A stretch of DNA of 64,000 nt from Arion vulgaris (GCA_020796225.1 CM036753.1:69183865-69247864), one strand, 5' to 3'; shown: positions 1 through 11,699, counted from the first letter of the stretch. Numbers and translations: made by a program. Notes: a model not told the origin generated them from the sequence alone.

Positions 1-1308
1 AAGTGTTTAAGACGTTTGCCAGAAGTTTTGATACTTTGGGGGGTCTATGACGAAGTGTTTAAGACGTTTGCCAGAAGTTTTGATACTTTGGGGGGTCTAT
101 GACGAAGTGTTTAAGACGTTTGCCAGAAGTTTTGATACTTTGGAGAGTCTATGACATGAGGTTTAAGACGTTTCCAGAAGTTTGATACTTTGGGAGTCTA
201 TGACGAAGTGTTTAAGACGTTTGCCAGAAGTTTTGATACTTTGGGGGTCTATGACGAAGTGTTTAAGACGTTTGCCAGAAGTTTTGATACTTTGGGGGTC
301 TATGACGAAGTGTTTAAGACGTTTGCCAGAAGTTTTGATACTTTGGGGGTCTATGACGAAGTGTTTAAGACGTTTGCCAGAAGTTTTGATACTTTGGGGG
401 TCTATGACGAAGTGTTTAAGACGTTTGCCAGAAGTTTTGATACTTTGGGGGTCTATGACGAAGTGTTTAAGACGTTTGCCAGAAGTTTTGATACTTTGGG
501 GGGTCTATGACGAAGTGTTTAAGACGTTTGCCAGAAGTTTTGATACTTTGGGGGGTCTATGACGAAGTGTTTAAGACGTTTGCCAGAAGTTTTGATACTT
601 TGGGGGTCTATGACGAAGTGTTTAAGACGTTTGCCAGAAGTTTTGATACTTTGGGGGTCTATGACGAAGTGTTTAAGACGTTTGCCAGAAGTTTTGATAC
701 TTTGGGGGTCTATGACGAAGTGTTTAAGACGTTTGCCAGAAGTTTTGATACTTTGGGGGTCTATGACGAAGTGTTTAAGACGTTTGCCAGAAGTTTTGAT
801 ACTTTGGGGGTCTATGACGAAGTGTTTAAGACGTTTGCCAGAAGTTTTGATACTTTGGGGGTCTATGACGAAGTGTTTAAGACGTTTGCCAGAAGTTTTG
901 ATACTTTGGGGGGTCTATGACGAAGTGTTTAAGACGTTTGCCAGAAGTTTTGATACTTTGGGGGTCTATGACGAAGTGTTTAAGACGTTTGCCAGAAGTT
1001 TTGATACTTTGGGGGTCTATGACGAAGTGTTTAAGACGTTTGCCAGAAGTTTTGATACTTTGGGGGTCTATGACGAAGTGTTTAAGACGTTTGCCAGAAG
1101 TTTTGATACTTTGGGGGTCTATGACGAAGTGTTTAAGACGTTTGCCAGAAGTTTTGATACTTTGGGGGTCTATGACGAAGTGTTTAAGACGTTTGCCAGA
1201 AGTTTTGATACTTTGGGGGTCTATGACGAAGTGTTTAAGACGTTTGCCAGAAGTTTTGATACTTTGGGGGTCTATGACGAAGTGTTTAAGACGTTTGCCA
1301 GAAGTCTT
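1..1308 (+). repeat. 51-bp minisatellite derived from the SINE-A tRNA-like head
   Basis: About 25 head-to-tail copies of a 51-bp unit (52 bp where the G run has six G's), cut by the window start. One unit near 140-190 is diverged and shorter. The unit contains TGACGAAGTGTTTAAG and GACGTTTGCCAGAAG. These align with the 5' tRNA-like head of SINE family A (minus-strand copy at 40464-40704, head reads GGTCTCTGTGACTAAGTGG). The last unit runs directly into a SINE-A body, so the array is an expanded SINE 5' end. Because 51 is divisible by 3, frames stay open through the array. Those frames are not genes. Confidence 0.9.
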
Positions 1309-1482
1309 GAAGGTTGTAGGTTCAAATCCGGACCGACATGTGCAATTTTGTCGGAGATCACTAGCATTGTTGCTAGAGCTAGAGAGTGTGTGATTTGTGC
1401 AACGCTTACAGCAGTTGGCGTGATATTTCTTCTAAGAGGGACGGAGCCATATGGGAAAACCCGGTGCAATGAAGTAAAGTAG
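1290..1482 (+). mobile_element. SINE family A, body and 3' end
   Basis: Continues from the last 51-bp unit. A box-B-like GGTTCAAATCC (1319-1329) is followed by the family body: a variant of the GCACGAACTCCG block in reverse sense, then GAGCCATATGGG and TGCAATGAAGT at the 3' end. It matches the reverse complement of 40464-40704. It is a dead element fused to its own amplified head. Confidence 0.75.
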
Positions 1483-1510
1483 CCTTTAAACCCTTTTTAG
1501 CATTTTAATG

Positions 1511-1850
1511 AGCATAACTTCATGCACCAAATACATTGAAAGACAACAAAAATGTAACGGTTCGGACATTTAATGAGAATGGAATACAATCAACCACCAA
1601 TAACAGCATACAATAAAAATGGATCAGGTACTAGAGCCAAGGGAAGACCAAGAGAAAGATGGATAGACACTATCAAGACCACACTAAATAAACACGGATA
1701 TAACACAACAAGGGTGACTCACCTGGCCCTAGAACGCAAGCTAAAGCTCCCACCCCTACGCTTAACGGACAGAGTGGGCAACCAATTCCATCCACCTAGG
1801 GACAGACAATACACAATAGACCCCTTTTAGTTCACCAAGGAGCATTTTTT
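1511..1850 (+). mobile_element. Non-LTR retrotransposon, C-terminal coding tail
   Basis: Reads RMEYNQPPITAYN, then GRPRERWIDTIKTTL and ALERKLKLPP. This is the Arg-rich GRPRxRWxDxI tail that ends many invertebrate non-LTR reverse-transcriptase ORFs. A longer relative lies at 35890-36700. Only the end is present, it has no reverse-transcriptase catalytic motif, and its upstream part is frameshifted. Confidence 0.75.
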
Positions 1851-2555
1851 GGGCATTAAATAGTCTGGTATGCGAGCTACATGATTTTCCCAATGTGGCT
1901 ATAACTGCAACAAGATCGTGTAGATATACTTTGTAGACTGGCGTTCATTATCTTCCTCAGACAGGTTGTTGGAAGTGGTTACGTTGTTGGCATGCCACTG
2001 ATATACAACCCATTATTCACATGCATATAGCAGTACTAGAAACACAGCCGCTACATGTATACCTACCGCTTTGTATGTAATGTCAGCTCTACACAGGGTA
2101 GTATTGCATAGTTTGTTAAATGTTATGCAGGTCTTGTAGATAATAGTGTTTATTTCATCATCAGCTGTGACATTTTGAGAAATATGTTGCCAAAATATGT
2201 CCACGTCTCTCAGTCTCTGACAGCTTATTATTATGTTTGGTTCAGTATACGTTTTGTGAGGAACTGGTTGAATATTATTTAAGCTTTCTCAGTATTGATA
2301 GTATGCTGAAAGTTGGAACATACTGCATAGAAAATGCCTATGATTGTCTTAAATTGAAGACATAGTCTGTGGTAAGTACAAAGCTTCTAATGGTTTGTTA
2401 CTTAACCTTTGATCTTGCTTGAAGCTTCCTTAGGTTAAACAGTTTACCATTGAAATGTGAGTCAAACATTGATTCCCATATCATTGTCTCCTAACGTATC
2501 AGGCAGCACTGCAGAGAATATGATGCTGAACAGAGTCGGATAAATTCGTAGATAG
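1851..2555. other. No recognisable gene
   Basis: AT-rich sequence with short frames only. I see no domain, tandem repeat or RNA gene. Confidence 0.5.
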
Positions 2556-2559
2556 CAAA

Positions 2560-3010
2560 ATTGATAACACGCTACGCTAGTGGCCATGCGACGTGAAAAT
2601 CCCGAAGCTAGAGGCCAGCTTGGGCCAAACTTTCAGTGTTTGGTTGAACTATAGGAAGTCATGTTCTTTTATTTAGTGATCTAAAACTATAGAACATTGG
2701 AAGCCGGTGTAAGGCTTGAATGAACGACGTCGGACATGTGATAACGAAAGCAAGACTTCAAGTAAAAATCAGTCAATGACGCCTAGGCGCCATGACTGTT
2801 CCTGAACTCAAAACGGGTAAAGAAAAAACAACAGATTCAGATATATGATTTGACATATTCCTCTCCATTCCTCGTGGAGCATAGGGCTTAAACAGTTGTT
2901 CGTCGCTCTTCTCGGTATTTGACTGTTCTCTTTATGGTCTCCCAGGATAGTCGAGCACTTTTCAGTTCATCAAGAAGACTTCATCTCCAGGTCTGTTTAG
3001 AGCGTCCTCT
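2560..3010 (+). repeat. Dispersed repeat shared with 12440-12860
   Basis: Two blocks recur upstream of the oxidase gene. One (about 2858-3000) contains CGTGGAGCATAGGGC and TATGGTCTCCCAGGATAGT and is repeated at about 12494-12640. The other (about 2695-2800, GGTGTAAGGCTTGAATG) is repeated near 12770-12840 and again near 20580-20700. The block order differs between copies, so these are separate dispersed elements and not one duplication. Confidence 0.6.
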
Positions 3011-3404
3011 TTTTCGTTTTCCTTGCGGGTTCCACTCAAGTGCTTGCCTAATGACATTCGTCTGTGCCTTCCTTAGGATATGCCAGACCTATCGCCATTT
3101 TCTCCTCTTGATCTAGGTCATCATGGGTTCCTGTCCGGTTCTTATACACATGTCTGTGTTTGCAACTCTATCATATCATCTCAGTCGCATTCATATATGT
3201 ACACAACGATCAAATGTCGTTTTTGTTAAGCAACCATTTAGTATCTTATCAAAACATATATACATCCATAAACTACCATCTTGTTTGCAAAGAATCCATA
3301 CACTTATAATACCAAGACTACGTATTTATATGCGAATTAATGTATTAATTTACAGATTTATACAGCAGTAAGTGACTGTTTGATGGTGGTTTGGACACCT
3401 GACC

Positions 3405-3715
3405 AGAATGCCCTGGTATTATCTTACCCGAGAGCCAAACAGAAAAAGTATAATGAGTACAAGGCAAGAGGAAGACCACGCAAAAGATGGAGCGACGGCA
3501 TCAAGAACAACCTTACGAACATGAATATCAGCTTACAGAGTGCCTTAAAACAAGCACACACAAGATCACTACGTTTCACCCCCAACACTTCCATAAAGAA
3601 GTCAATGGTGGAAGAGAAGAAGAACAAGCACACACAAGATCACTACGTTTCACCCCCAACACTTCTATAAAGAAGTCAATGGTGGAAGAGAAGAAGAAGA
3701 AGAAGTGACTGTTGT
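3405..3715 (+). mobile_element. Non-LTR retrotransposon C-terminal tail with a 76-bp tandem duplication
   Basis: The frame reads ARGRPRKRWSDGIKNNL, the usual basic tail of a non-LTR ORF. Immediately after it, a segment of about 76 bp (about 3551-3626, containing CACACAAGATCACTACG and ending in an AGAAGAAGAA run) is repeated once at 3627-3703. The 3' end is GAA-rich, as expected of a retroposed tail. Confidence 0.65.
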
Positions 3716-3734
3716 ATAACCAATGGGAATATGT

Positions 3735-3806
3735 ATTGATTGATTGATTGAGAGGACCATCTTCATTGCACTTCGGTGACTAACCATGTGTGCTCCGATC
3801 TCCCGG
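3735..3806 (+). mobile_element. Family D element, 5' fragment
   Basis: TGATTGATTGATTGAG, then CACTTCGGTGACTAACC and TGTGTGCTCCGATCTC. The same block is at 14305-14435, inverted at 14609-14720, and at 33187-33310. Confidence 0.65.
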
Positions 3807-3965
3807 CAAAGAGGACAAGAAGAAGACCACGGAGAAGATGGATTTAGAATGTAACTGATGGTTTGAGCATTACGGCTGTAGAGTCGGGACATTTGGCCTA
3901 TGAGAGAGAGAAATTCAGAAGGACTGTTAGAGTGGAAAAGTTCTGCTCAGGACAAGCTATTTCAT
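3807..3965 (+). mobile_element. Non-LTR retrotransposon C-terminal tail
   Basis: In two frames this reads RRRPRRRW, NVTDGLSITAVESGHLAYE and then a Phe/Arg-rich end. It matches the minus-strand copy at 16978-17334, which has RRGQRRRW and GHLAYEREKFRRTVW. A stop and frameshifts make it a relic. Confidence 0.6.
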
Positions 3966-4282
3966 GATTATGATGATCCTTCGGATTTAACGTCATGCAT
4001 ATGCGAGGGATTGAGATTGAACTCTGGAAATTTCCATCACGCTATCTCACCACGTTTAACCATTGAGTCATATTCTATCTTGGATTAGATGGGAAATTAT
4101 TTGTGTATATCAAGTTCTTCTGGTGAAACCTAGTAACAGTTTGTTGTATTAAATTACTCTCTATCTTTTCTTTGTCTATGTTCAAACATAACCTTGAAAT
4201 TACGTTCCATTCTACGAACTCCTATCCATATTTAGTTATCCATCATATTTGGATCTATTATTAAATTTATTTAGTATTCATT

Positions 4283-4335
4283 GTATATATATATATATAT
4301 ATCCTTGAAAAAGTCCTATAGTCGAAACGTTGGAT
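4283..4335 (+). repeat. TA microsatellite followed by a hammerhead-like motif
   Basis: A short (TA)n run at 4283-4302 precedes CCTTGAAAAAGTCC...GTCGAAACGTTGG. The GAAACGTTG end resembles the 3' half of a hammerhead ribozyme core. The 5' half departs from CUGANGA, so it is probably a relic. Related motifs lie at 20259-20295 and 44684-44720. Confidence 0.4.
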
Positions 4336-4539
4336 TTTTGTTAGTTTCATGATTTCATTATTCATTTTGCTTACTTATGTGATACCATACATATGTGTCT
4401 TTGTCCTAAAACGCTAATTTATTAAGTATCCCCTCAGTTTTCTCCAGATCTGATCTGATCCGCTCTGACCACCCCAGATTTGTTTGCTTCCGTACATCGC
4501 CATGTATATTATTAGTAAACTGTTATCAGAATTCGAACC

Positions 4540-5410
4540 TTTGAATGTTATGTTTTACGATCAACATCATGAAACATTGAGCATTCCCATGCGTGCGCTG
4601 TCCTTCGCTGCGGCAGCCATCCCAAAGTCCCCCTGCTCATCGTACCCATTAGAAGATGATGAATATATATTCTCTCTCTACCACGAAGGTGTAACTGTCT
4701 AGAATGTCCAAACTTAACTCTTAATTCTCTCACTAATTCCAATGGCTGAGACTCGTCCATATCACATAAATGAGAGCGTACCGCTTTGATGACATTGGCT
4801 CTGTCCTTACTTCTTCCCGCTTGAGTGGAGAAATTATTTGCAACAAAGTCAGCACGATCGTTTCCCTGCACTCCTGTATGTCCAGGTGTTTACAGCCACA
4901 TCATTTTCTTGAGATGTGATCTCCGAATGCTGTCCACCCATTCCGCGAGCAGACTTCCAGATTCAATCATTTGAAGCATATTATTCGAGCCAGATATGAT
5001 AATCGTATGGGTTTGCTTCATGTTGTTCATCAAGCCATGAGAGCACTGGAGGCAACGGTGATCACAAGTCATGCTCGATGCTGTTGTCCTGAAAGCGCCT
5101 CAGTTCTCATCATGAAGTGTACTACCATTTCGTTGTGCTGAACAAGCCAACGATGAGCTTGTTCTGCGTCTGACATAACCATCAGTGTAAATAATGATAT
5201 CACCTGGATGGAAGTGCTGATCCACGAGTGCAAGAATCTCCGCATTGGCGACGCCAGGAGCCTATTCTCTACCGCACAGTTCAAGAGTACTGACAACCCT
5301 GGTGTAACCAAACATATCCTCTGATACTTGCATCCATTCTTCCCCATGCTTTTCTGCTCGTCTAGAGTAAAGCTCTGTTTAATAACAACCTCTGCATCGT
5401 CCATCCAGGA
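4540..5410 (-). mobile_element. Retroelement RNase H domain fragment
   Basis: Read on the minus strand, the pieces in order give FTLMVMSD-like and IYTDG-like starts in two frames, TIIISGSNNMLQMIESGSL (the I-S-D/G-S helix region), WLPGH-like sequence, then GVQGNDRADFVANNF. GVQGNxRAD near the end is the classic RNase H C-terminal motif of non-LTR elements. Several frame changes and stops make it nonfunctional. Confidence 0.65.
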
Positions 5411-6330
5411 TCAGCCTCTTTTCAAACGCTTACCTTTGTCTTCATTTATGGCACCTTTGTAGCCTATGAACTTGACTACACAAAATATATTTAGGTCAAC
5501 GTCGATCGACTCTCACATGGTGTAAGTGCACGAGCACAGCTGTCTGCTAAGTGTTTGTGTGTGTAACATAACCCAAACATGTACTGAACACACGCATATC
5601 ATTTTGACGGTCTTCAATATTTCTGCTATCCGTGTTAGTGTGGTATTATTTTCTGACACTCTTACATAATAATTTTGTTGGTAATAACATTGAAAACGCA
5701 CACATTCCCACATACACGAGCTCGCACATACACACACGCACACACAAACACCCACACAAATCCATATATACATATACACATGCATATACATGTAAACTCT
5801 TTGTACTTTTAAACAACAAGAACCACATCCGAAGCAATAGGCCGTCCTTTACATTTGACCTGCTTATTTAAATAGTGACCTAAATCAAAATCGGTTCGTG
5901 AACTTGCATAATTGTTAACATGCGTGGTCGGTCATCTGATAACTTCTTCAGCGTTTACTGCTATAGGTCGTTTTGAATATGTTACTTAAAAAAAAAAACA
6001 AGTGCTCAGCATTTAGCCTATTGACACATAGCTTCTTAAAGCTTGTTTAAGTATGCCTCTGGTGACGGCTATATAATCTTTGCCTGGTCTTCATATATTG
6101 AGACAATATTGAAAAAATAGCCAGTGATTATTCATTACAACATCTGCACATAACAAAAGTACTTATCTTTGGAATAGTGAACTTGGTAGAACTTAATTCA
6201 AGGTAAGTTTCAAACATTATTGTGTTACTTGGAAGTAACTCCGTACTGAAATTTGATTACTTGATTGATAGAACCAACATTGTTTCACTTCAGTCTATAA
6301 CAATGTGTATTCCAATATGGTTATTACGTA
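5411..6330. repeat. CA-rich microsatellite in otherwise unassigned sequence
   Basis: 5700-5790 holds an imperfect CA/ACAC tract (ACACACGCACACACAAACAC). The rest is AT-rich with no gene or repeat that I recognise. Confidence 0.5.
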
Positions 6331-6334
6331 GGAA

Positions 6335-6400
6335 TATCTCAGTGGCAGAGCACAAACTCCATAGCACAGGCGAAGGATACTAATGTAATTTAAAGAACGA
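6335..6400 (+). mobile_element. Family D/A-like fragment
   Basis: ATCTCAGTGGCAGAGCAC, then AACTCCATAGCACAGGCG, a diverged match to the internal part of the family D element at 33290-33320. Confidence 0.45.
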
Positions 6401-6587
6401 TTAATGAACATTTGAGGATTTTTAAAGTTTTTTTTTTTACCCAATTGCTACTTTTCAATCTATTCTTGCCGATTTTCTGATCTAAAATGTATTAACATAA
6501 ATATGAGAAAGTATGTGATTATTTTTATGACGGAATTTATCAAGTTATGTTTAAGCAAATCATTGTCAGTATGTTTGAGTCTACAAA

Positions 6588-6680
6588 GTCTAAAGCCGAG
6601 GAATTGACTTCATTGACCCGTGTTTTACCTGATATAGCTCGGCCCCACGACCCTCGGAAAGCAAAGCAAAGGCTTAGCCA
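6588..6680 (-). mobile_element. SINE family A, internally deleted 3' fragment
   Basis: AAAGCCGAGGAATTGACTTC and GTTTTACCTGATATAGCTCG match the 3' end of SINE A on the minus strand. The middle is missing, and a short stretch resembling the head (GCTTAGCCATATATG) follows. Confidence 0.5.
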
Positions 6681-7300
6681 TATATGTTTGAATACCACGA
6701 TATACATACCACCAACACTATGATCAATAAGAGCCGCGTCGATTGTTGTAGGAAATAGGTAAGCACGCAATCTATAATATCGACCATCCGATGGACTCGG
6801 TAGGTCATATATACATAAACAGGTAATTAAAAACTTGACGTAAGAACAAATGATGAAACGTGATAAAAACAACCGACTGTTCTACCTAAAGGACTTCATT
6901 GAGGTACATATAAATGTACCGTAATAATTAAAGTGTTTAGTAAATATGAACTAATGTGATCACAGGTAGAAGATATGTGATATTCAACCTGATAAATCGA
7001 ATAAGTTCTCACACTTTGTCGACAGCAGTTTCGATTCACTGTTCAAATGATCACTAAATGGCACAACAGGAACATGCGGTAGTCAAGAAAGATAAATATG
7101 CCAATAGTAGAAGAGTATGAGATAGACCGTCAGTTGGAACAATATCTACTCCGTATTGTACGTGGTTGACCTGTTACTTTATGCGAGAGAAGTATTAATA
7201 GTTATTGAAAATAACAAAATGCAATTCTACAAAAAATCACGCTACTCCGATACAGTGTATCCAACAAAGCAAAATATCTTCTTTTTTTTTCTTATCTGTT
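6681..7300. other. No recognisable gene
   Basis: AT-rich sequence. No coding, RNA or repeat signal that I can support. Confidence 0.45.
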
Positions 7301-7302
7301 TT

Positions 7303-7980
7303 GTCTACAGCGTCAGGATAAGAAGAGATTTCTCTAATCCTGTTTTGTCTCACAGCGTCAGGATAAGAAGAGATTTCTCTAATCCTGTTTTGTCTTACAG
7401 CTTCAGGATAAGAAGAGATTTCTCTAATCCTGTTTTGTCTCACAGTGTCAGGATAAGAAGAGATTTCTCTAATCCTGTTTTGTCTCACAGTGTCAGGATA
7501 AGAAGAGATTTCTAATCGCTTTGGTTCAGCTTCAGATAAGTAAAGTTCTTCTAATCCTGTTTTGCTCTTAGATCATTGGTAGAAGAGATCTCTTTGTTTT
7601 GTGTCCACAGTATAAGAAGAGATTTCTTAAGCCTGTTTTGTTTTACAGTTTGCAGAAAGAAGGTTTCTTAAGTTGCCTGATTTGTTACAGCTTTAAGAAG
7701 AGTTTCTCTAATCCTGTTTTGTCTTACAGCTTCAGGATAAGAAGAGATTTCTCTAATCCTGTTTTGTCTTACAGCTTCAGGATAAGAAGAGATTTCTCTA
7801 ATCCTGTTTTGCCTTACAGCTTCAGGATAAGAAGAGATTTCTCTAATCCTGTTTTGTCTCACAGTGTCAGGATAAGAAGAGATTTCTCTAATCCTGTTTT
7901 GTCTCACAGTGTCAGGATAAGAAGAGATTTCTTAATCCTGTTTTGTCTCACAGCGTCAGGATAAGAAGAGATTTCTGGAA
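7303..7980 (-). repeat. 45-bp minisatellite from a retroelement 3' end
   Basis: Two blocks of near-identical 45-bp units (7303-7510 and 7725-7980), separated by diverged copies. The unit contains AGGATAAGAAGAGATTTC and AATCCTGTTTTGTCT. Its reverse complement occurs once at 47690-47735 (TTCTGACACTGTGAGAC, AAAACAGGATTC), at the 3' end of a plus-strand retroelement. The same retroelement family lies immediately next to this array on the minus strand (8042-8692). The array is therefore the amplified 3' terminus of that element. Open frames in it are by-products of the 45-bp period. Confidence 0.85.
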
Positions 7981-8041
7981 TGGGCTTTGGTGTGCGCTTC
8001 ATAAATAGTACAATGTTCTTCGTCGCTTCTGTTATCTCTTA

Positions 8042-8692
8042 GATCCAAATTTGTGTGAAAGGCCTTTTGTTTTGTGTCCACAGTATTAGAGCAACATGGC
8101 TCTTAGAGGAGCACTGTCTGTTTGTAAATCTCCTTATGCTGCAGAACCATTGAATTTGTTGTTTCTTGATGAAGTTTAGTCCTGATATTGTACCAACCTT
8201 TTTTCCTGGTGTCTTCATTTCTAAACCCATCTCTTCTTGTTACTCCAAGCATTCTGCGCAGACACTTCATCTCTGTCCTGACAAGTTTTCTTCTATTGTT
8301 TGATGTCAGGTTTGACACTGATAGTGTAATGTTGGGGAGAATTATTGTGTTGAACAATGCTCTTTTTGTGTTCATGGTGACATGTTTGCTTTTGAAATTA
8401 GCACCATTTGTTCTCTGATTTGATTTGCTTAAATACAACTATGTTGGATTTCGTTAGTTATTCTACAGTTTACTGAATAAATGCTCCCTAGGTATGTCAA
8501 GTCCTTGATTTGTTTTAATGGGTATTTGTCGATGGAGATATTAGTAATGCTTTTCTCTTTAGTCAACGTCATTACTTCGGTTTTGTCAATGTTTATTCTC
8601 ATGTTGTATACATTGCATATTAAATGGAGACTGTTAATGCATTGCTGTAGCTGTTCCTCTGTTGACCCTCTCCCTCCCCTTTCTTGCCTCAA
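8042..8692 (-). mobile_element. Non-LTR retrotransposon reverse-transcriptase C-terminal part
   Basis: On the minus strand the frames read YNMRINIDKTEVMTLTKEK and LTYLGSI, the post-palm 'MxINxxKTEVM ... YLGS' region. After a frame change they read EMKCLRRMLGVTRRD and FIKKQQIQWF. A plus-strand relative is at 47395-47735. At least two frame breaks; no FADD motif is included. Confidence 0.8.
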
Positions 8693-9109
8693 GACACATG
8701 CGACGTCCCAGAGACATGAACAAAACAGTAAATATTAAATGAATATTGAAACATCGATCCTAAGTATAAGAATGAAGAGAGAAGAAAATACATCACATAT
8801 AATATGGTTGGATACCAACTGATTCGGAAGTCCGATCATGCTCAGAAGAAAATAAGATTTTATAATAATAGAATATTAGACAACGAGACAAACACATGGA
8901 TCTTGGTCATCAAAGGGGGAGAACTGCAAACAATCTTCCCTAGCCAGAAAGCCCAATTCATATTCTTACAACGAACACAAACCCATATCTATATACAGCC
9001 ACATCACTCTATAAATGTGCGTTATATGATATCAGTTGCATGCAATGCGATCAGTATTACCTTTTACTTGAACATTCTTTGTAACTCTGCCCGTATGTAC
9101 ACACGTGGT

Positions 9110-9325
9110 TTCTCTGGGCTATACCGAGATTACATTCTGACAATCGGTAAAATCAAAGGGAGACGAAACAGAGGAAGATACAGCGACAATTATTTAGATA
9201 GCCTGACTTCATGACACAGAAGAGCGTCAGCATCTGAGATGATATCAAATAACCAGGAATAGAGATTTGTAGAGATCCATGATCGCATACACCAGTCGGT
9301 ACGGCACCTGATGTTGATGATACCA
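9110..9325 (+). mobile_element. Non-LTR retrotransposon C-terminal tail
   Basis: IGKIKGRRNRGRYSDNYL, DSLTS, then RRASASEM and, in frame fragments, EIHDRI. Same family as 24590-24890, 43400-44310 and 46040-46645, which share 'GKIxGRRxRGR ... DGLTS ... SEM ... AYAGRHGT'. The end is broken by stops. Confidence 0.65.
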
Positions 9326-9984
9326 AAGATGGCGTCTGTGCTAAGTAAAGTATGTATTACAAATTACAACAGAAGCACAAATAAACAACCAAATCGACAC
9401 GTATATATATTTAAAATTGGAATAAAAACGAATAAAGAAATAAATGTAACACAAAAACAACATTTAAAGCTCAGAAATGAATGTGAAAAGCAAAGAAACA
9501 TCTAGTAAATAAAGCATTATCATACAACATAGACCCATATAGTTAAAAGTGGGAGGAGATTGTTTTAGAAGCATAATCAATGGTAATATAACTTATCTCA
9601 ACATTGTACCCTTTAGATTACAAGGGCTACGGAGAGAAAGGACATAAGAAAGAATGTACAACGAAATGAGACAGCGTGTCGAAAACTGGTACTCATACCA
9701 AATCAACTTCGTTCGTTTTAATCGCGATCGATGGTGTTGGAGAGAAGATGGATAAACGCTGATGGTACATCGTTGAGAACTAAATGGCCATTCATTAAAG
9801 TTGTTCATGGGTCACTATCATATTGGCCTCTATGTCGCTCAATGTGTTGGGCAGAATCGGTCATGACAGTCTTATCTGCTCTGCCGTTTATATGTTGTTA
9901 CCTTTATGAATATATGGCATAGATAAGATTTACAATCTGCATGTTACCCATCGTCATGAAGTGCCTAAGGAAGACAGTGCTCTG

Positions 9985-10165
9985 TTCATAACCACGTTTG
10001 ATTCGAACACGCTGGACAGTGCCAAATTTGTCTTGGATTTACAAGGACTTAAGGCGACCGTTGTAAAGCATATGGCAAACTACTGTCACAAGTGGTGCTG
10101 TATACAAACCGGATAAGTTGGGAAACAAGACTTGTTTACTCAGGATCTGTCTTAGGAAGAGATTT
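9985..10165 (+). mobile_element. SINE family B, degraded copy
   Basis: GATTCGAACACGCTGGACAG, CATATGGCAAACTACTG, then AAGTGGTGCTGTATACA, matching the better copy at 11232-11500. The tRNA-like head is largely eroded. Confidence 0.65.
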
Positions 10166-10309
10166 CAGATGATCAAGAGATAAACGATTTTCAAGGCATG
10201 CCTGGTTTGATGATTTTTTTACCTGTAAGTTAGTAGCCTATGTGGCTTGTAAGGCATAACTTGGCATAATTTTAATGAACTCGATGAATACGAGACACAC
10301 TTGGGCTCA

Positions 10310-10515
10310 CCGTATAAAAATACGTAGGACAGAAAATAAAATATCTAGAGACAATCAATAAAATATCGTAGACGAATAACAAAGAGGGCGAAAGATAAGA
10401 GGCAGAAAGAAAATACGTAAAGACCGAAAATAAAATATAGAGGAAGAAAACTAAAATGATCAGTAGGCTTGTAATATACTGAGCAGAAAAAATACGTAGA
10501 GATAAATAATGGTGA
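10310..10515 (+). repeat. Degenerate 24-bp repeat, copy-1 counterpart
   Basis: Scattered variants of ATACGTAGAGACAGAAAATA. This is the diverged counterpart of the clean array at 11700-11975 in the other duplication copy. Confidence 0.65.
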
Positions 10516-11231
10516 TGTATTATAGACAATAGAAACAGTCATCTCCAATTCCCGGGCTATTGAGATAATACACTTTAAATTTTAAGAAATAATAAAATAA
10601 CATTTTTTATCAAAATTGTTGCAGCAATATGTTACGAATACAACTATGTCAAATAACAGGAGATAGCAGCAATGTTAAAGTGATTGTGAGGTTATTGTTT
10701 GAGAAGCGGAACTCCACTAAAATATAGATAAGAATTCTTTCTTCTTAAACTTTATTGTTTCCTCTGAGGTATTTGCATGAGCGTCCAGACTTTTCCAGAA
10801 AGGATCATAAGAAAGAGTTAGTTTTACTACTGGAAATGAGAAAGCCAGATTCGAAAAAAAACTGAGGTGGCACTCACCCCCACTTTCCCCACCACCTCCA
10901 ACTTCTGCTTCAGTTCTAATCTGCGTCGATGGTGTTGGAGAGAAGGAGGTGTAAAAACCGTCTGTGGTCCTTGTTTTATGAACTTTGAAAGCAGGTATTC
11001 CTTCATCTAAAGTTGTTCATGATGCGATCACTCTATCTTATATATTGTGTTCCTCTTGCTCTGTATTCATTATATTTTTCAATGTGGCTCTATGTTGTAA
11101 ACGGTTCCATGGCATTCTTATCATGCGACCATACCGTTTAATATGTTGTTATTTTATGAATCGACTGACTGGTTTCATTTATAGATTTCTTCTAATTTCT
11201 TTACTTTTAATTATGTCATTGTTACTCCTGC

Positions 11232-11500
11232 AGTGGCGTCTCTGGCCTAGGGGTTAGTGACTCTGTCTATTAACCCCGACGTTCTGAGTTCGAATCACGC
11301 TGCGGACAGTTTGCTTGCAAATTGTTTCCGTTGATTTTAACAAAGGACGATGGCGCCACCCGTTCAGAAAGCAATGGCAAACTACTGAACATAAGTGGTG
11401 CCTGTATACATACTGTATAAGTGGTGCCTAGAAAATCAACGACTTGTTTACTGTGGTTGATGGCTACGTCCTTTGGGATATGCCACGATTTTCATTTTCA
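11232..11500 (+). mobile_element. SINE family B, near full length
   Basis: A tRNA-like head with box A (TGGCCTAGGGGTTAGTGA) and box B (GAGTTCGAATC), then a body with CAATGGCAAACTACTGAAC, TAAGTGGTGCCTAGAAAATC, and an end GGATATGCCACGATTTTC. Minus-strand relatives are at 17660-17890, 22971-23165, 34195-34335 and 43465-43640. It is a retroposon and not a working tRNA gene: the head lacks a credible full cloverleaf. Confidence 0.8.
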
Positions 11501-11699
11501 CTCCTGCATTGATTCTAAGAGATACTGTTGAATCGATTCTAAGGCATCCCTGTTCTGATGATTTTCTTTACAACAGCTGTTGTAGCGACTATGTTGGACA
11601 TTTATAACATAACTTGGATCATAAAATATTTAATAGAAATTACAGAAAAGAAATAACAGATACCACAAAAACTGTTGAGACCACAACCATAAAATATAC

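Noticed and set aside
559..1482. A 307-codon frame with repeated SMTKCLRRLPEVLILWG and VYDEVFKTFARSFDTLG
   Set aside because: Artefact of the 51-bp array (17 codons). Two overlapping frames are equally open, and the unit is SINE sequence.
5513..5871. Overlapping frames across the CA microsatellite
   Set aside because: Cys/Val or Thr/His runs come from the CA/GT repeat itself.
11232..11310. Functional tRNA gene (box A and box B present)
   Set aside because: The head is fused to a SINE body with dispersed copies, and I cannot fold a full cloverleaf. The same applies to the family A and C heads.
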